Assembly: GCA_963725895.1 (NCBI GenBank)
Contig: CAVSAJ010000001.1
Location: forward strand, 1,612,001 to 1,676,000
Length of the DNA stretch: 64,000 nt
Reading direction: 5' to 3'
From: Bog-473 sp963725895
GTDB taxonomy: Bacteria; Actinomycetota; Acidimicrobiia; Acidimicrobiales; RAAP-2
Shown here: one piece after another, positions 35,830 to 46,300 of the stretch
How positions within the stretch are numbered: the first letter of the stretch is position 1
Layout of the letters: each line of letters begins with the position of its first letter
The notes under the pieces: model-generated
The model's input: the letters and a program-made list of their open reading frames with translations, nothing else
Told to the model about the DNA's origin: nothing
Databases searched by the model: none
Program-made: the position numbers and the translations under genes

Positions 35830-37204
35830 TTAGAACTGCCCGGTCGAGACCTGATCGATGACGGCGAGCGCGGGCAGCACGACACCGACCAGGAGCAGCC
35901 CACGCGTGCGCAATGCCCGGGCGACAGCGAAGCCGGCGATCGGAAGCAACGGAAGCGCATATCGAGCCGGCATAGCGAAGTTGTAGTGCCCCTCAATGAA
36001 GTTGAGAAGTGGGAAGGCGACCGACAGGGCGACGATGCCGGCGAAGACCCCTGCGGCAAGCGCTCGAACCTGTGTGCGGGTGGGCGTACCCTGGAGGACC
36101 AAGACCCCGGCGAGGCTCCCGTAGACCGTGAGATTCCAGATCCAGTACAGGGGTGCTGGCGCATAGGCGATGAGGCCCGAGAGCCCATCTTGCACGCCTG
36201 TCAGAATGGTCGAGGGCCGCAGGTACGGGGTGGTCGAAAACCCTTGCAACGCATGGAGTACGACGCTCGGCGGCACGATCGCCCGGGCATCTTGGATCAC
36301 GAGCCATGCCCGCGTAACTCGCCACTGAGCCAACGAACATCATCAGGGTGCAGCCATAGCGGGTCCAGAAATCGGCCCGAGTTGGTCTGCGTCGTTTGCT
36401 GATGTCGGCGACGACCAGTGCAATCAGCACCGCGAAGGGCGCGACCACGAACAGACCTTTCATGAATCCGACGATGATCCCGACAATGAGTCCAGCCAGT
36501 GCGGTCGGCTTTCCACGCCGCCGGGCCAGTAAGGCGGTACCAAGGACCAGGGCACCAGCGGCGACGGCGGAACTGTCGTTCGTCACCGCTGCGGCTGCAT
36601 AGACCTCCACCGGACTGAGGATCCCTATGGCGAGCACGGTGATGACCTCGAGGGTGCTGAGGTCACCCAGCCAACCCACCCACACCAAGAGACCCGCCGC
36701 GATCACCGCCCAAATGAACCCGCCCCACCGTGCGACGACGAGCCCGGAATGCGGCGAACTGCTCGCACGGACTGTGACGAGATAGGGGAGGTAGCCGAGC
36801 GGCGGCTGCTGGACTGCCTCATAGCTATACCCGTCGGCCGGGAGATCCGCCGGATTGCGCTGCTCCGTCTGGCAACCGTGTGCCGGCAGGCCGAAGCCAC
36901 CCACACAGCTGAGGTCCCGCAGCGTCTGTTGAGACAACTGGGCGCCCGATCGAGGAATGTGCCCGTGACTCAGTGCGAGCGCATAGTCATAGTGCGCGCC
37001 TTCGTCGAAGACGTTGAACGGATGCGAGTAGCGTTCGTGGTTCCCCGCGGCAAGAGAAACTAGCAAGACGATCACCGCCGCCAGGCAGGTCCACACCAGC
37101 CAACGACGCAACTCCTTGCGATCTGCGTAGTCTGATCGCGAAGACGGCTTGCGGTTCGCCCATGCCCACAGCGACGCTCCGATCGCCGGTGGGATCCGCA
37201 GCAC
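35830..37204 (-). CDS. DUF2142-like multipass membrane protein, frameshifted
   Basis: A GTG at 37204 is the probable start, and the product has about ten membrane helices. The N-terminal half reads LVWTCLAAVIVLLVSLAAGN, then FNVFDEGAHYDYALALSHGH and YEAVQQPPLGYLPYLVTVRA; this extracellular loop is typical of DUF2142 proteins, which resemble PMT-type glycosyltransferases. The frame breaks near 36.30 kb, where VIQDARAIVPPSVVLHALQG continues in another frame to TAG at 35830. The gene lies just downstream of ppx but faces the glycan locus and probably belongs to it. Confidence 0.7.
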
Positions 37205-37286
37205 GGCCGGTAGGATAGACGACGGCTTCGTAAATCCGGTGGTTTTTGGAGACCGTTCGCCGGCCGTGGCTGGTCCCGAAGGACGG

Positions 37287-38260
37287 TTATGCGCGAAGGA
37301 GAGCCGCGACCAGACCGTCGAGGATGTCGTCTTCGGAGACGAGGCAGAGAGGGCGGGCAAAGACGGCCATGACCACGGCCAAAATGAGCACGCCGCCGAC
37401 AATGACGTCCTGTCGTCCCTCGACCATGCCCACACGGCCGAGACGCGCCGAGGACGACTCTGCGCCCAGAACATCGAGCCACCGTTCCACCGTGCCGCGC
37501 GCCGAACTCCCGCGTGGTGGATACGGGCACGGTCGTATGCAGCCACGCCATATTCCAGCGAGGCCAGTGTGGACACCGTTCCGGCAAGCCCGACGAGCAG
37601 GCAGTCAGGCTCGACAGCCGGCAGCGCGTCGCGAGCCGCGCCGATCTGCTGCTCGACAGCCCGGCGGGCCTCGCGTAGCTCATCTGGTCGTGGGGGGTCG
37701 TGCCGCAAGAAGCGCTCGCTCACCCTGACGCAACCGACGTCGACCGATCTGGTCGTGACCTCGTGGAGCGGCTCACGACCAGTGGGTCGGTGCCCCAACG
37801 AGAGCTCGGTGGAGCCACCGCCAACGTCGACTACCAGCACCTGCTGAGAACCACCAGTTCCCCCTGCGAGGTGTGCGGTGGCACCGGCGAAGGAGAGCTG
37901 CCCCTCCTCGTCGCCGGACAGAACCTCGGGTGGCGAACCCATGATCTCGCGCACAGCGGACATGAATTCCTCCGCGTTCTCGGCGTCGCGCGCCGCCGAC
38001 GTCGCCACGACCCGGGTCCGGCGCACCCCGCGCTGCTCCATCACCCGCCGGTAGTCGCGCAGCACGGCCAGTGTGCGGTCAATGGCAGCCGGCTGAAGCT
38101 TCCGGGTCGAGTCGACTCCTTCACCGAGACGCGTGATCCGCATCTCGCGGTCGAGGACTGCTCCGTCCTGGCTGGCCACGATGAGCCTGGTTGAATTCGT
38201 CCCACAGTCAATGGCCGCGACGCAACCGGCGCGGACGTTCCCGGATTCAGCCGCCGACAC
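37287..38260 (-). CDS. ppx: Exopolyphosphatase / guanosine pentaphosphatase, frameshifted
   Basis: A Ppx/GppA family protein of the actinobacterial Rv1026 type. VAAIDCGTNSTRLIVA is the phosphate-binding loop, VVATSAARDAENAEEFM follows, VLSGDEEGQLSFAGA, VLVVDVGGGSTELSLG and LVGLAGTVSTLASLEYG are the conserved ATPase-fold motifs. The frame breaks near 37.50 kb and the C-terminal stretch (ERWLDVLGAESSSARLGRVG) resumes in another frame. GTG at 38260 is preceded by AGGGG and overlaps the DUF501 gene by 14 bp. It hydrolyses long-chain polyphosphate or pppGpp in the cytoplasm. Confidence 0.85.
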
Positions 38261-38753
38261 GAAGGTCACCCCTGTCGAGCCCGAGCTGCTCCGCCGTCCA
38301 GCGGCCCACCGGGTCATCGCCACCGGCCAGGTACCACGCGAGGTGGGCGTGGAGGCACTTCACACCCCTACGGGTTCCGCCGACGCCGCCGGACGGTGCG
38401 GGGCCGGCGTGACCGGCGGGAATCAGCAGGTCGCGTGCGGCCGCGTGCGATGCATGGGCCGCAGCCACCGCGTCCGGCGGCACGGCACGAGCGGCTTGAC
38501 GCACCCCGCCGTCGGCCTCCAAGCGGCTCACGGCCTCGCGAAGAGCTGTATCGACGAGCCAATAGCGGGTGGGCATAGGCCGACCGTCGTCGAGGAATGG
38601 TGCGTTCTCGATCACCACGGGCGATCCGTCGCTCTTTCGCACGGCAATCGAGTACGCACCTGCTGGTACTCGGCCGAGCAGCCGGGTGACGGCGGCGTGC
38701 TCGAGCGAATGCCGGCCCATGGCTTCGGCTGGGTGGGGCACACCTGACTCCAT
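38247..38753 (-). CDS. DUF501 protein
   Basis: A 168-residue protein between the ftsB-like and ppx genes, as in mycobacteria (Rv1024-Rv1025-Rv1026). Conserved-looking segments are VTRLLGRVPAGAYSIAVRKS, DGRPMPTRYWLVDTALREAV and GGVGGTRRGVKCLHAHLAWY with the C-terminal CLH. The function of DUF501 is unknown. ATG at 38753 is preferred over an upstream in-frame start at 38786 because it leaves a normal length. Confidence 0.82.
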   Translation of the reverse strand: MESGVPHPAEAMGRHSLEHAAVTRLLGRVPAGAYSIAVRKSDGSPVVIENAPFLDDGRPMPTRYWLVDTALREAVSRLEADGGVRQAARAVPPDAVAAAHASHAAARDLLIPAGHAGPAPSGGVGGTRRGVKCLHAHLAWYLAGGDDPVGRWTAEQLGLDRGDLRVGG

Positions 38754-38828
38754 ACGCGCCACAGTCTGCCGCGATCGACGAGCCAACCCGTCCGCCCGCG
38801 ACCGCGATCCCGGGCGGCCCGGTGCCGC

Positions 38829-39401
38829 TCAGCGCCAGAACTCGAGGGCGTGCACCATGCGCGAGACGAAGCCGGTCCCCTGCTGACTGCCGGCGCTCGG
38901 TCGCGCAGCGGCCGGCCCGGCGCCTGCGTCGCGGGACGTCGCAGACGTCGCGGTCGAGGTCGGCGCCCCCGGCGGCAGCTCGGATGCGGCCGACGGGGTG
39001 GCAGGGCCGCTGGAGCCTGGGTCACCCACATAGGGTTTCCCCGTGGACGTGGAACCCGTCGGCGGAAGGACCTCGTACGCCTGCTGACCGGGGCTGACGA
39101 GCTGGTACTGCTCACGGGCGATCCGGCCGATCTCGCCGGGATCGCTCAGGTTCTTCTTCTCCTGGGCCAACGCCCCATCCTGCGCATGCAGGGAAGAAAG
39201 TTGTGATTCCGTGCCGGTCAAGTCGGTGCGCTGGCTCAGCAGCGAACTGGCGGGGAACCACGCACAGATGACCGCCCCAGAGACGACGACCGCCCCGAGC
39301 AACGAGAACCGCGCCCGCCGCATCTCCGGCGAGGCGGTGCGGCGCTTTTGCTTCGGACGAGCCCGACGCTTAGCCCGAGCCAAGCCGGGTCCCCCTGTCA
39401 C
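38829..39401 (-). CDS. ftsB: FtsB/DivIC-like septum formation initiator
   Basis: A GTG at 39401 overlaps the enolase stop (GTGA), giving 190 residues. A basic cytoplasmic tail (AKRRARPKQKRRTASP) is followed by one membrane helix (FSLLGAVVVSGAVICAWFP) and a coiled coil (LTGTESQLSSLHAQDGALAQ). EIGRIAREQYQLVSPGQQAY is the DivIC signature. A Pro/Ser/Thr-rich extracellular tail ends the protein. It should join the FtsQLB complex at the septum. Location next to eno matches the usual actinobacterial order. Confidence 0.85.
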   Translation of the reverse strand: MTGGPGLARAKRRARPKQKRRTASPEMRRARFSLLGAVVVSGAVICAWFPASSLLSQRTDLTGTESQLSSLHAQDGALAQEKKNLSDPGEIGRIAREQYQLVSPGQQAYEVLPPTGSTSTGKPYVGDPGSSGPATPSAASELPPGAPTSTATSATSRDAGAGPAAARPSAGSQQGTGFVSRMVHALEFWR

Positions 39402-40677
39402 CCGAGAGTGCCGCCGCGTCCAGGGAAGCTGGCCGACTCCCCCAGGTCCTCTTCGATCCTGAGGAGCTGGTTGTACTTGGCGACGCGGTCCGATCTGGCT
39501 GGAGCGCCAGTCTTGATCTGTCCGGCGTTCACCGCGACCGCCAAATCGGCGATCGTGGTGTCCTCGGTCTCCCCGGAACGGTGCGAGATCACCGTCGAGT
39601 ACGACGAGCGGTTCGCCAATGCCACCGTGTCGAGCGTCTCGGTCAACGTGCCGATCTGGTTGAGCTTGATCAGGATGGAGTTGGCCACCGCCGTCGCGCA
39701 CGCCCCGCTCGAGTATCTCTGCGTTGGTGACGAAGACGTCGTCGCCGACGAGCTGGATCCGGCCGCCCAGCGCCTTGGTGTGGGCCGCCCAGCCGTCCCA
39801 ATCCTCCTCCGCCATGCCGTCTTCGATGGACACGATCGGGTAGCGGTCGACGAGGTCCACCCAGTAGTCGACGAGCTCGGCCGGCGACAGGGTCCGGCCC
39901 TCTCCGGCCAGCACGTAGGCGCCGTCGTCCCACAGCTCGCTGGTGGCGGGATCGAGCGCGAGCGCGATCTCCTCCCCGGGCACCCGTCCGGCGGCTTCGA
40001 TCGCCTCGAGCAACAGCTTCACCGCGTCCTCGTTCCGCGGCGAGATCGGGCGCGAACCCCCCCTCGTCGCCGACCGCGGTCGACAAACCACGCTCGGCCA
40101 GGAGCGAGCGCAACACGTGATAGGTCTCGCTCCCCCAGCGGAGCGCCTCGCCGAAGGACGACAGCCCCGACGGGCATCAGCATGAACTCTTGAAAGTCGA
40201 CGGAGTTGTCGGCGTGTGCGCCGCCGTTGAGCACGTTCAACATCGGCACCGGCAAGACGTGCGCGTTCGCGCCGCCGATAGAGCGGTACAAGCGGCACCT
40301 CGAGGTCGTCGGCCAGGGCCTTGGCGGCCGCCAGTGACACGGCCAGGATCGCGTTCGCGCCGAGCCGGCCCTTGTCGGGCGTCCCATCGAGGTCGATCAT
40401 GGCGAAGTCGATCGCACGCTGATCGAGCGCATCGAGACCGCGGATCGACGCGGCGATCTCACCGTTCACATGCGCCACCGCCCGCGAGCACGCCCTTCCC
40501 TCCATAGCGGTCACCGCCGTCGCGCAACTCGACCGCTTCCCGGATTCCGGTGGAGGCACCCGATGGAGCGATGGCACGACCGCGGGCGCCGGAGTCAAGG
40601 AGCACCTCGGCCTCGACGGTCGGGTTCCCACGAGAGTCGAGGACCTCGCGCCCGATCACCTGCTCAATGGTGCTCAC
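39398..40677 (-). CDS. eno: Enolase, frameshifted about five times
   Basis: All parts of enolase are present in order but in changing frames: IEQVIGREVLDSRGNPTVEA at the start, AVAHVNGEIAASIRGLDALD, then ANAHVLPVPMLNVLNGGAHA and DFQEFMLMPVGA. Next come LLAERGLSTAVGDEGGFAPD, NEDAVKLLLEAIEAAGRVPG, VSIEDGMAEEDWDGW and SILIKLNQIGTLTETLDTV, ending YNQLLRIEEDLGE. Apparent shifts are near 40.49, 40.29, 40.16, 40.05 and 39.70 kb. Enolase converts 2-phosphoglycerate to phosphoenolpyruvate and is normally essential, so these shifts are more likely consensus errors than real loss. Confidence 0.85.
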
Positions 40678-40725
40678 GACATCTCTCCTTGGCGTCTCCC
40701 CTGGCGGGACACCGGACTGCCAAGA

Positions 40726-42217
40726 CTAGCGGTCGCGATTCTCCTGATCGGGGACGCTTTCGGCCGCGAGGATCTCCGCGCGGAGTACCAACGCTCGGTC
40801 CCGCAAGGCCTGTTCCGCATCGACCCCGACTCGTTGCGCCAGGTTCGCCGACCGCGAAGAGCACCACACCGACCTCGCGGGCCGCCTCGGCAGCATCGCT
40901 CGAAAGGGGGTCGTCGGCGTGCGGCTCGTTGCTGCGCCGCTCGCTGTTCGAGCGCTGTGAGGTCGGCGATCACCGAGCCAGCGATTGTCGATGTCGGGTC
41001 CAGCCCGACTGCGCGCGCCTTGCGTGCCAGCTTTGTCGTCAACATGAGTGCGGGCAGCGCAGCCGGGATGCCCTCGGTCACGCTCCGCCGGTCCTTCTCG
41101 CTCTTCTTGATGTCCTCCCAGTTCTGCACGACCTGCTCCGCGCCGTCGACGACGACATCGCCGAAGACGTGGGGGTGTCGATGGACGAGCTTGTCGTGCA
41201 CGGTGCGGGCGACGTCCGCCAGGGTGAACTCGTCGGCCTCGCCTGCGAGTCGAGCGTGGAAGACGATCTGGAACAAGAGGTCACCCAGCTCCTCTTGGAG
41301 GTGCTCGTAGGCCCTGCGCCGCGCGTCCGGACCGTCTCCATTGTCAAGGGGTTCCCGGGAGTCCGGCGCGGCCAGGGCGTCCAACTCGGCCAGGGCGTCG
41401 AGCACCTCGTAGCACTCCTCGACCAGGTGTGGCATGAGCGAGGCATGCGTCTGCGCCCGGTCCCACGGACAGCGCTCTCGCAGGGTGTCCATCAGGGCGA
41501 CGAGGTTGGCCACCTCGACCGACGGCCCGTCATCGGCGCCACCGAGCGGCGGCGTCCCCGGCGGGAGGTAGACGGAGGTGAGGTGGTCGGGCTCGATGGT
41601 CCGATCGAGCTCCCACCAGTCGACCGGGATCACGGCTTGGTCGGGGAGTCCGAGATGGTGCAGGATCACCGGCTGCGGCGGTTCCGCGACGGGGTCCTCC
41701 AGCGCCAGCTTGATCGTCGGAGAGCGACGAGCGGGGACCAGCACTGGGCCACGAGCAGCGGGCCGCCACCGAGTGCGGCGCGGCCGACCTCGCCGGCGTC
41801 CACCACCCGGACGCCTTCTGCGACAGGGTCGACCCCGAGCGCCGCCCAGGCCAAGTCGAGAAACGACAGCGCCGGCACGATGGCGACGTCCACCCTCTCG
41901 TCCGCGCGCAAGAGCTCGACGGTGCGCTCCGCGACGAGTGGCGAGCCCGGTACCGCGTAGACGACGGGCTCGGGCGCCGCAGCGACGGCGGCCGCGATCA
42001 GGTCCTCGACGATGGCGGCATAGACCTCCTCGAAGGTGGCTGCGGACTCATAGAGATGATCGAAGGAGTGCAGGCCGCTGAAGGGTGCGGCGGCGGGGTG
42101 ACGTGCCGTCCGCAGGTACGCGTGCGGCGAAGCGAGGAGCACCGAAGCCCGGTCGGCCAGGAGTTCTGGACCGGCGGGCCCGAGGCCCACCACGGTGACG
42201 TGGGGGCGCGCCGACAC
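40726..42217 (-). CDS. mazG: MazG nucleotide pyrophosphohydrolase fused to a tetrapyrrole-methylase-like domain, frameshifted
   Basis: A GTG at 42217 begins a YabN-like fusion. The first 170 residues match SAM-dependent tetrapyrrole methylases (VTVVGLGPAGPELLADRAS, VVYAVPGSPLVAERTVELL). The frame breaks near 41.74 kb, and the MazG part follows: LRERCPWDRAQTHASLMPHL, VEECYEVLDAL, EELGDLLFQIVFHARLAGEA and KLVHRHPHVFGDV with the EExxE-type metal site. Two more breaks near 40.93 and 40.84 kb precede an end such as LAQRVGVDAEQALRDRALVL. MazG cleaves non-canonical NTPs. The gene lies between surA-like and eno. Confidence 0.8.
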
Positions 42218-42219
42218 GC

Positions 42220-43375
42220 TCAGCCGCTGAAGGGGCTCGCCGACGACGACGACGAAGACGCCACCTGCGCCTCGTTCGCCTGCGCGTTCAACACGTCAGA
42301 GGGCACGGGCGTGAAGGGGACGAAGACCACGGCCTGATCCGGCGCCCACTCGCCGTACCGGGGGTTGACACTCACCGACGAGTGGCGCTCGATCGTGCGC
42401 AGCGCGGCCTGCGTCGCGTTGGATCCCGCCTGTTGGACCGCCGTCGAGACCGACCCCTTCGCCTTGGCGAAGGGCGTCGGGCCCCTCGAGGTGATCTGTA
42501 GCAACAACCACGTCCCGTTGTCGTCGATGGGATTCGAAACCGCCCCGGTCGCAAGGCTCCCGATCTTCGCGCTGGAGGGCAACGCCCCCGCGATCTCCGA
42601 GAGCACCGAGCACCCCTGTGGACCGCCCTGCTGGGCCTGGGACGCCACTTGCGAGAACGGGGTCCCCGCCGCCACCTGCGCGGCAGCGGCCGTGGCCGCG
42701 TCCTCGCTCTGGTAGGTGGCGACCGTGAAGCACGCCGTGTCGAACTCTGAGCTGTGCGCCTCGAAGTAGCGCGTGAGGTCCGCCTCGCTGGACCCGACGC
42801 CCGCGAGGTCCTCCTCGAGCGCCGTGACCGTGGCGACGAACTGGACCTGCTGGTCGACGAACGACGCGGGCATGCTCCTTCAGGACCTCCTCGCCCGAGA
42901 TGGGCTGCCCCGTGACGCTGCACGTGAAGTGGGGGTTCTCCCCCTGGGCCGTCTGCGTGACATCTTCCATGACGCCCGAAATCTGATCGGTCAACGTCGT
43001 GCGAGCGGCCGCCAGGTCGGACGGCGACACGCTGACATGATGCGCGTCCGCCAGCTGGAAGACGATCTGATGGTCGATCTCGGTGTCGAGGTAGGTGGCG
43101 ACGAAGGCAGTCGTCGCCGTGGGATTGTCGCCGCTGTTTTGACCCGTGCCCGCGCCCGTCACGGGCGGCAGCTCGTTCCCGCCCGTGGTCAGGTATTCCT
43201 CCGAGTTCAGGTAGCACTGGTAGTCCGCCGAGCCGGCGATCGCGCTCACATCGGAATTGAGCGTCTCCTGGCTGATGGCCGTGCCGTTCACGACAGCCGC
43301 GTTGGTCGGCACCGCGAACGCGGCCGCGGCAAGGCCGCCGCCCAGAAGGAGAAGGAGGACGATGAACCACTTCAC
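42220..43375 (-). CDS. Secreted parvulin-type peptidyl-prolyl isomerase (SurA-like), frameshifted
   Basis: ATG at 43375 starts a signal peptide (MKWFIVLLLLLGGGLAAAAF). The SurA-like N-domain follows (AAVVNGTAISQETLNSDVSA). The frame breaks near 42.88 kb after ISGEEVLK, and the rest continues in another frame (SFVDQQVQFVATVTALEEDL). The parvulin region is SSEFDTACFTVATYQSEDAA, GPQGCSVLSEIAGALPSSA and NGTWLLLQITSRGPTPFAKA. The tail is serine-rich. It probably folds exported proteins at the membrane surface. It sits between mfd and mazG on the same strand. Confidence 0.78.
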
Positions 43376-43387
43376 GTGCGGCGCACT

Positions 43388-46300
43388 CTACAAGGTGTCC
43401 CCGTCGCGGCCCGCATCGGCCGCAGGCACCAGCTCCTCGATCACCCCGCGCACCGTGTCGGCCGGCGAGTCGCCGTCGGTGATGGGCACCAGCAGCTGTG
43501 CCATGTCCTCTCGGTAGGTCGCGCCGGGAGCGATGCGGCGGAGGCGCACCTGTGCGCTCGCCGGCAACGCCACGGGTGCGACCCGCACCACGGGTTGGCG
43601 GGTCCCCCCCGGACGCACCGAGCTCATCACGATCTCGCCGATCCCGCGTGCGAGCGCGCTGGCGCGAAGACGGGTCAGCGACAAGAGTCCCTCCGCAGGT
43701 GCCGGCAGGGGGCCGTAGCGATCCAACCACTCGGCGCCGATGTCCTCCACGTCGGCCACGGTGGCGGCCCCGGCGAGGCGCCGGTACGCCTCGAGACGGG
43801 CATCCTCGGCCACGACGTAGTCCTTGGGAAGGTGCGCGTCGCCGGGGACGTCGAGGGAGACGGTCGGCGGCGCGGGGCGCGCCTCGCCTCTGGCCTCGGC
43901 GACAGCCTCGGCCACGAGCTGGACGTAGAGGTCGTAGCCGACCGCCGCGATGTGTCCTGACTGGTCCGAGCCCAAGAGGTTGCCGGCGCCACGGATCTCG
44001 AGGTCGCGCATGGCGATCTTGAACCCCGACCCGAGCTCGGTGTGCTCGCCGATCGTGCGGAGGCGCTCGTAGGCCTGCTCGGAGAGGACCCGGTCGGCCG
44101 GATGAAACAGGTAGGCGTAGGCGCGCTGTCCGGCGCGGCCGACGCGGCCGCGAATCTGATGCAGCTGTCCCAGTCCGAGAAGATCGGCCCGGTCGACGAT
44201 CAGCGTGTTCACCGAAGGCATGTCGATGCCCGACTCGATGATGGTGGTGCACACCAAGACGTCGTAGCGCCGTTCCCAAAAGTCGAGCACGACTGTTTCG
44301 AGGCTGCCCTCGTCCATCTGCCCGTGCGCGATGGCGATGCGCGCCTCGGGAACGAGATCGCGCAGCTCCCGCGCCACCCGGTCGATGTCCGAGACCCGGT
44401 TGTGCACGTAGAAGGCTTGACCTTCGCGCAGCAGCTCGCGCCGCAAGGCCTCGCTGACGGCGGAGGGATCGTGCTCACCGACGTAGGTGAGGATCGGGCG
44501 ACGGTCCGCGGGCGGGGTGTTGACCATGCTGAGGTCGCGTATGCCCGTCAGCGCCATCTCGAGCGTGCGCGGAATCGGGCTGGCCGTCAGGGTCAGCACG
44601 TCCACGCCCTCGGCCATCCGCTTCACGGCCTCCTTGTGCGTGACGCCGAAGCGCTGTTCCTCGTCGACGACGAGAAGTCCCAGCCGCTTGAAGACGACGT
44701 CGTGGGCCAAGAGCCGATGCGTGCCGATGACGACGTCGACGCTCCCGTCGGCCAGTCCCACCACGACCGCCCTCTGCTGGGCCGGTGAGAGGAAGCGACT
44801 GAGGAGCTCCACGCGGACCGGATAGGGCGCGTAGCGGTCGGCGAAGGTCTGCGCGTGCTGGCTTGCCAACAGCGTGGTGGGGACGAGCACCGCTGCCTGG
44901 GTGCCGTCCTGCACCGCTTTGAAGACGCCGCGTACGGCCACTTCGGTCTTGCCGAAGCCCACGTCACCACACACGAGCCGGTCCATCGGGCGCGGCTCCT
45001 CCATGTCGGCCTTGACGTCGGCGATCGCGCTGAGTTGGTCCTCGGTCTCCACGAAGGGAAAGGAGGACTCCATCTCGGCCTGCCAGGGCGTGTCGGCGCT
45101 GAACGCGTGTCCTTCGACGGCGAGCCGGCGCCGGTAGAGCTGCACGAGCTCCGCTGCGACCTCACCGGCGGCCGCCTTCGCCCTAGCCCGGGTCCGCTGC
45201 CAGTCGGCGCCGCCCATCTTCGACAGCGTCGGAGACTCGCCGCCGCTGTAGGGGGTGATGGCCTCGATCTGTTCGACCGGGAGGTAGAGGCGGTCCGACC
45301 CGCGGTACTGCAGGATGAGGTAGTCCCGGGTCGTGCCGCCCATGGTCCGCGTCGTCACGCCGTCGAAGCGCGCCACCCCGTGCTGGCGATGGACGACGAA
45401 GCTCCCGACCTCGAGATCGTCGAAGAAGCCGTCCGCCGCCCGCGCCCGAGGCCGTGCACGACGATGCGGCATGCGCCGGCCGGTGACATCGGTCTCGGAG
45501 AGCACCGCCACCTTGGCGTCGGCAAGGATGAATCCGTGCGTGAGCGGCGCCACCACCACGGCCACACCCGGCGTGCCCGGCGCGACGTCGAGCACGGGTG
45601 TGTGGACGCCCTGCTCCGCCAGCGTGGCGGCCAACCGCGTCGCGCCGCCGCCCGTGGCCGCGCACACGGTGACGGCATACCCCTCGGCCACCAGTCGTGA
45701 CACGCCGGACGCCAGGCGCGCCGGGTCTCCGGCCACCGGGTCGAAGCGTCGGACCCCGAGCGCAGGGATCGCGGGGCCCTCGGGGACAGGGGGCATCGTC
45801 GTGACCGGGGCCGGGCACTCGCGCAGCAAGCGCTCGAAGGGAACGTGCAGGCGCGGGAAGGCATCCTCGTCGCCCTCCTTCGCTCCCCACGTCGCGGCCA
45901 ACGTCTCGGCCAGCGCCGCCTCTTCGTCGAGCAGTTGCGCCCCCCTGTCCCGTATGCGCCGCGGCTCGACGAGCAGCACCTGCCCGCCCGCCGGCAGCAG
46001 GTCCGGCAGGACGCGCTCGGTGGGCTCCAAGAAGGGCAGCCACGACTCCATGCCGTCGAACTGGTCGCCGCGGGCCAGACGGTCCCACACCGACGCCCCC
46101 CAGGGCCGGCGCGACCGCAAGACCTCGGCCGCGGCGCGCAGCTCCTCGGTCAGAACGAGCTCGCGACAGCCATAGAGCGCGACGGCGTCGAGATCGCGCG
46201 AGGAGCGCTGGTCGCTCACGGCGAACGCAGTGAGGCGGTCCACCTCGTCACCCCACAGGTCGATGCGCACCGGTTCGTCGGCCGTAGACGGGAACACGTC

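Noticed and set aside
42372..44279. 635-codon minus-strand frame overlapping mfd and the SurA-like gene
   Set aside because: It is another frame of two well-supported genes and its composition is Arg/Pro-rich without any motif.
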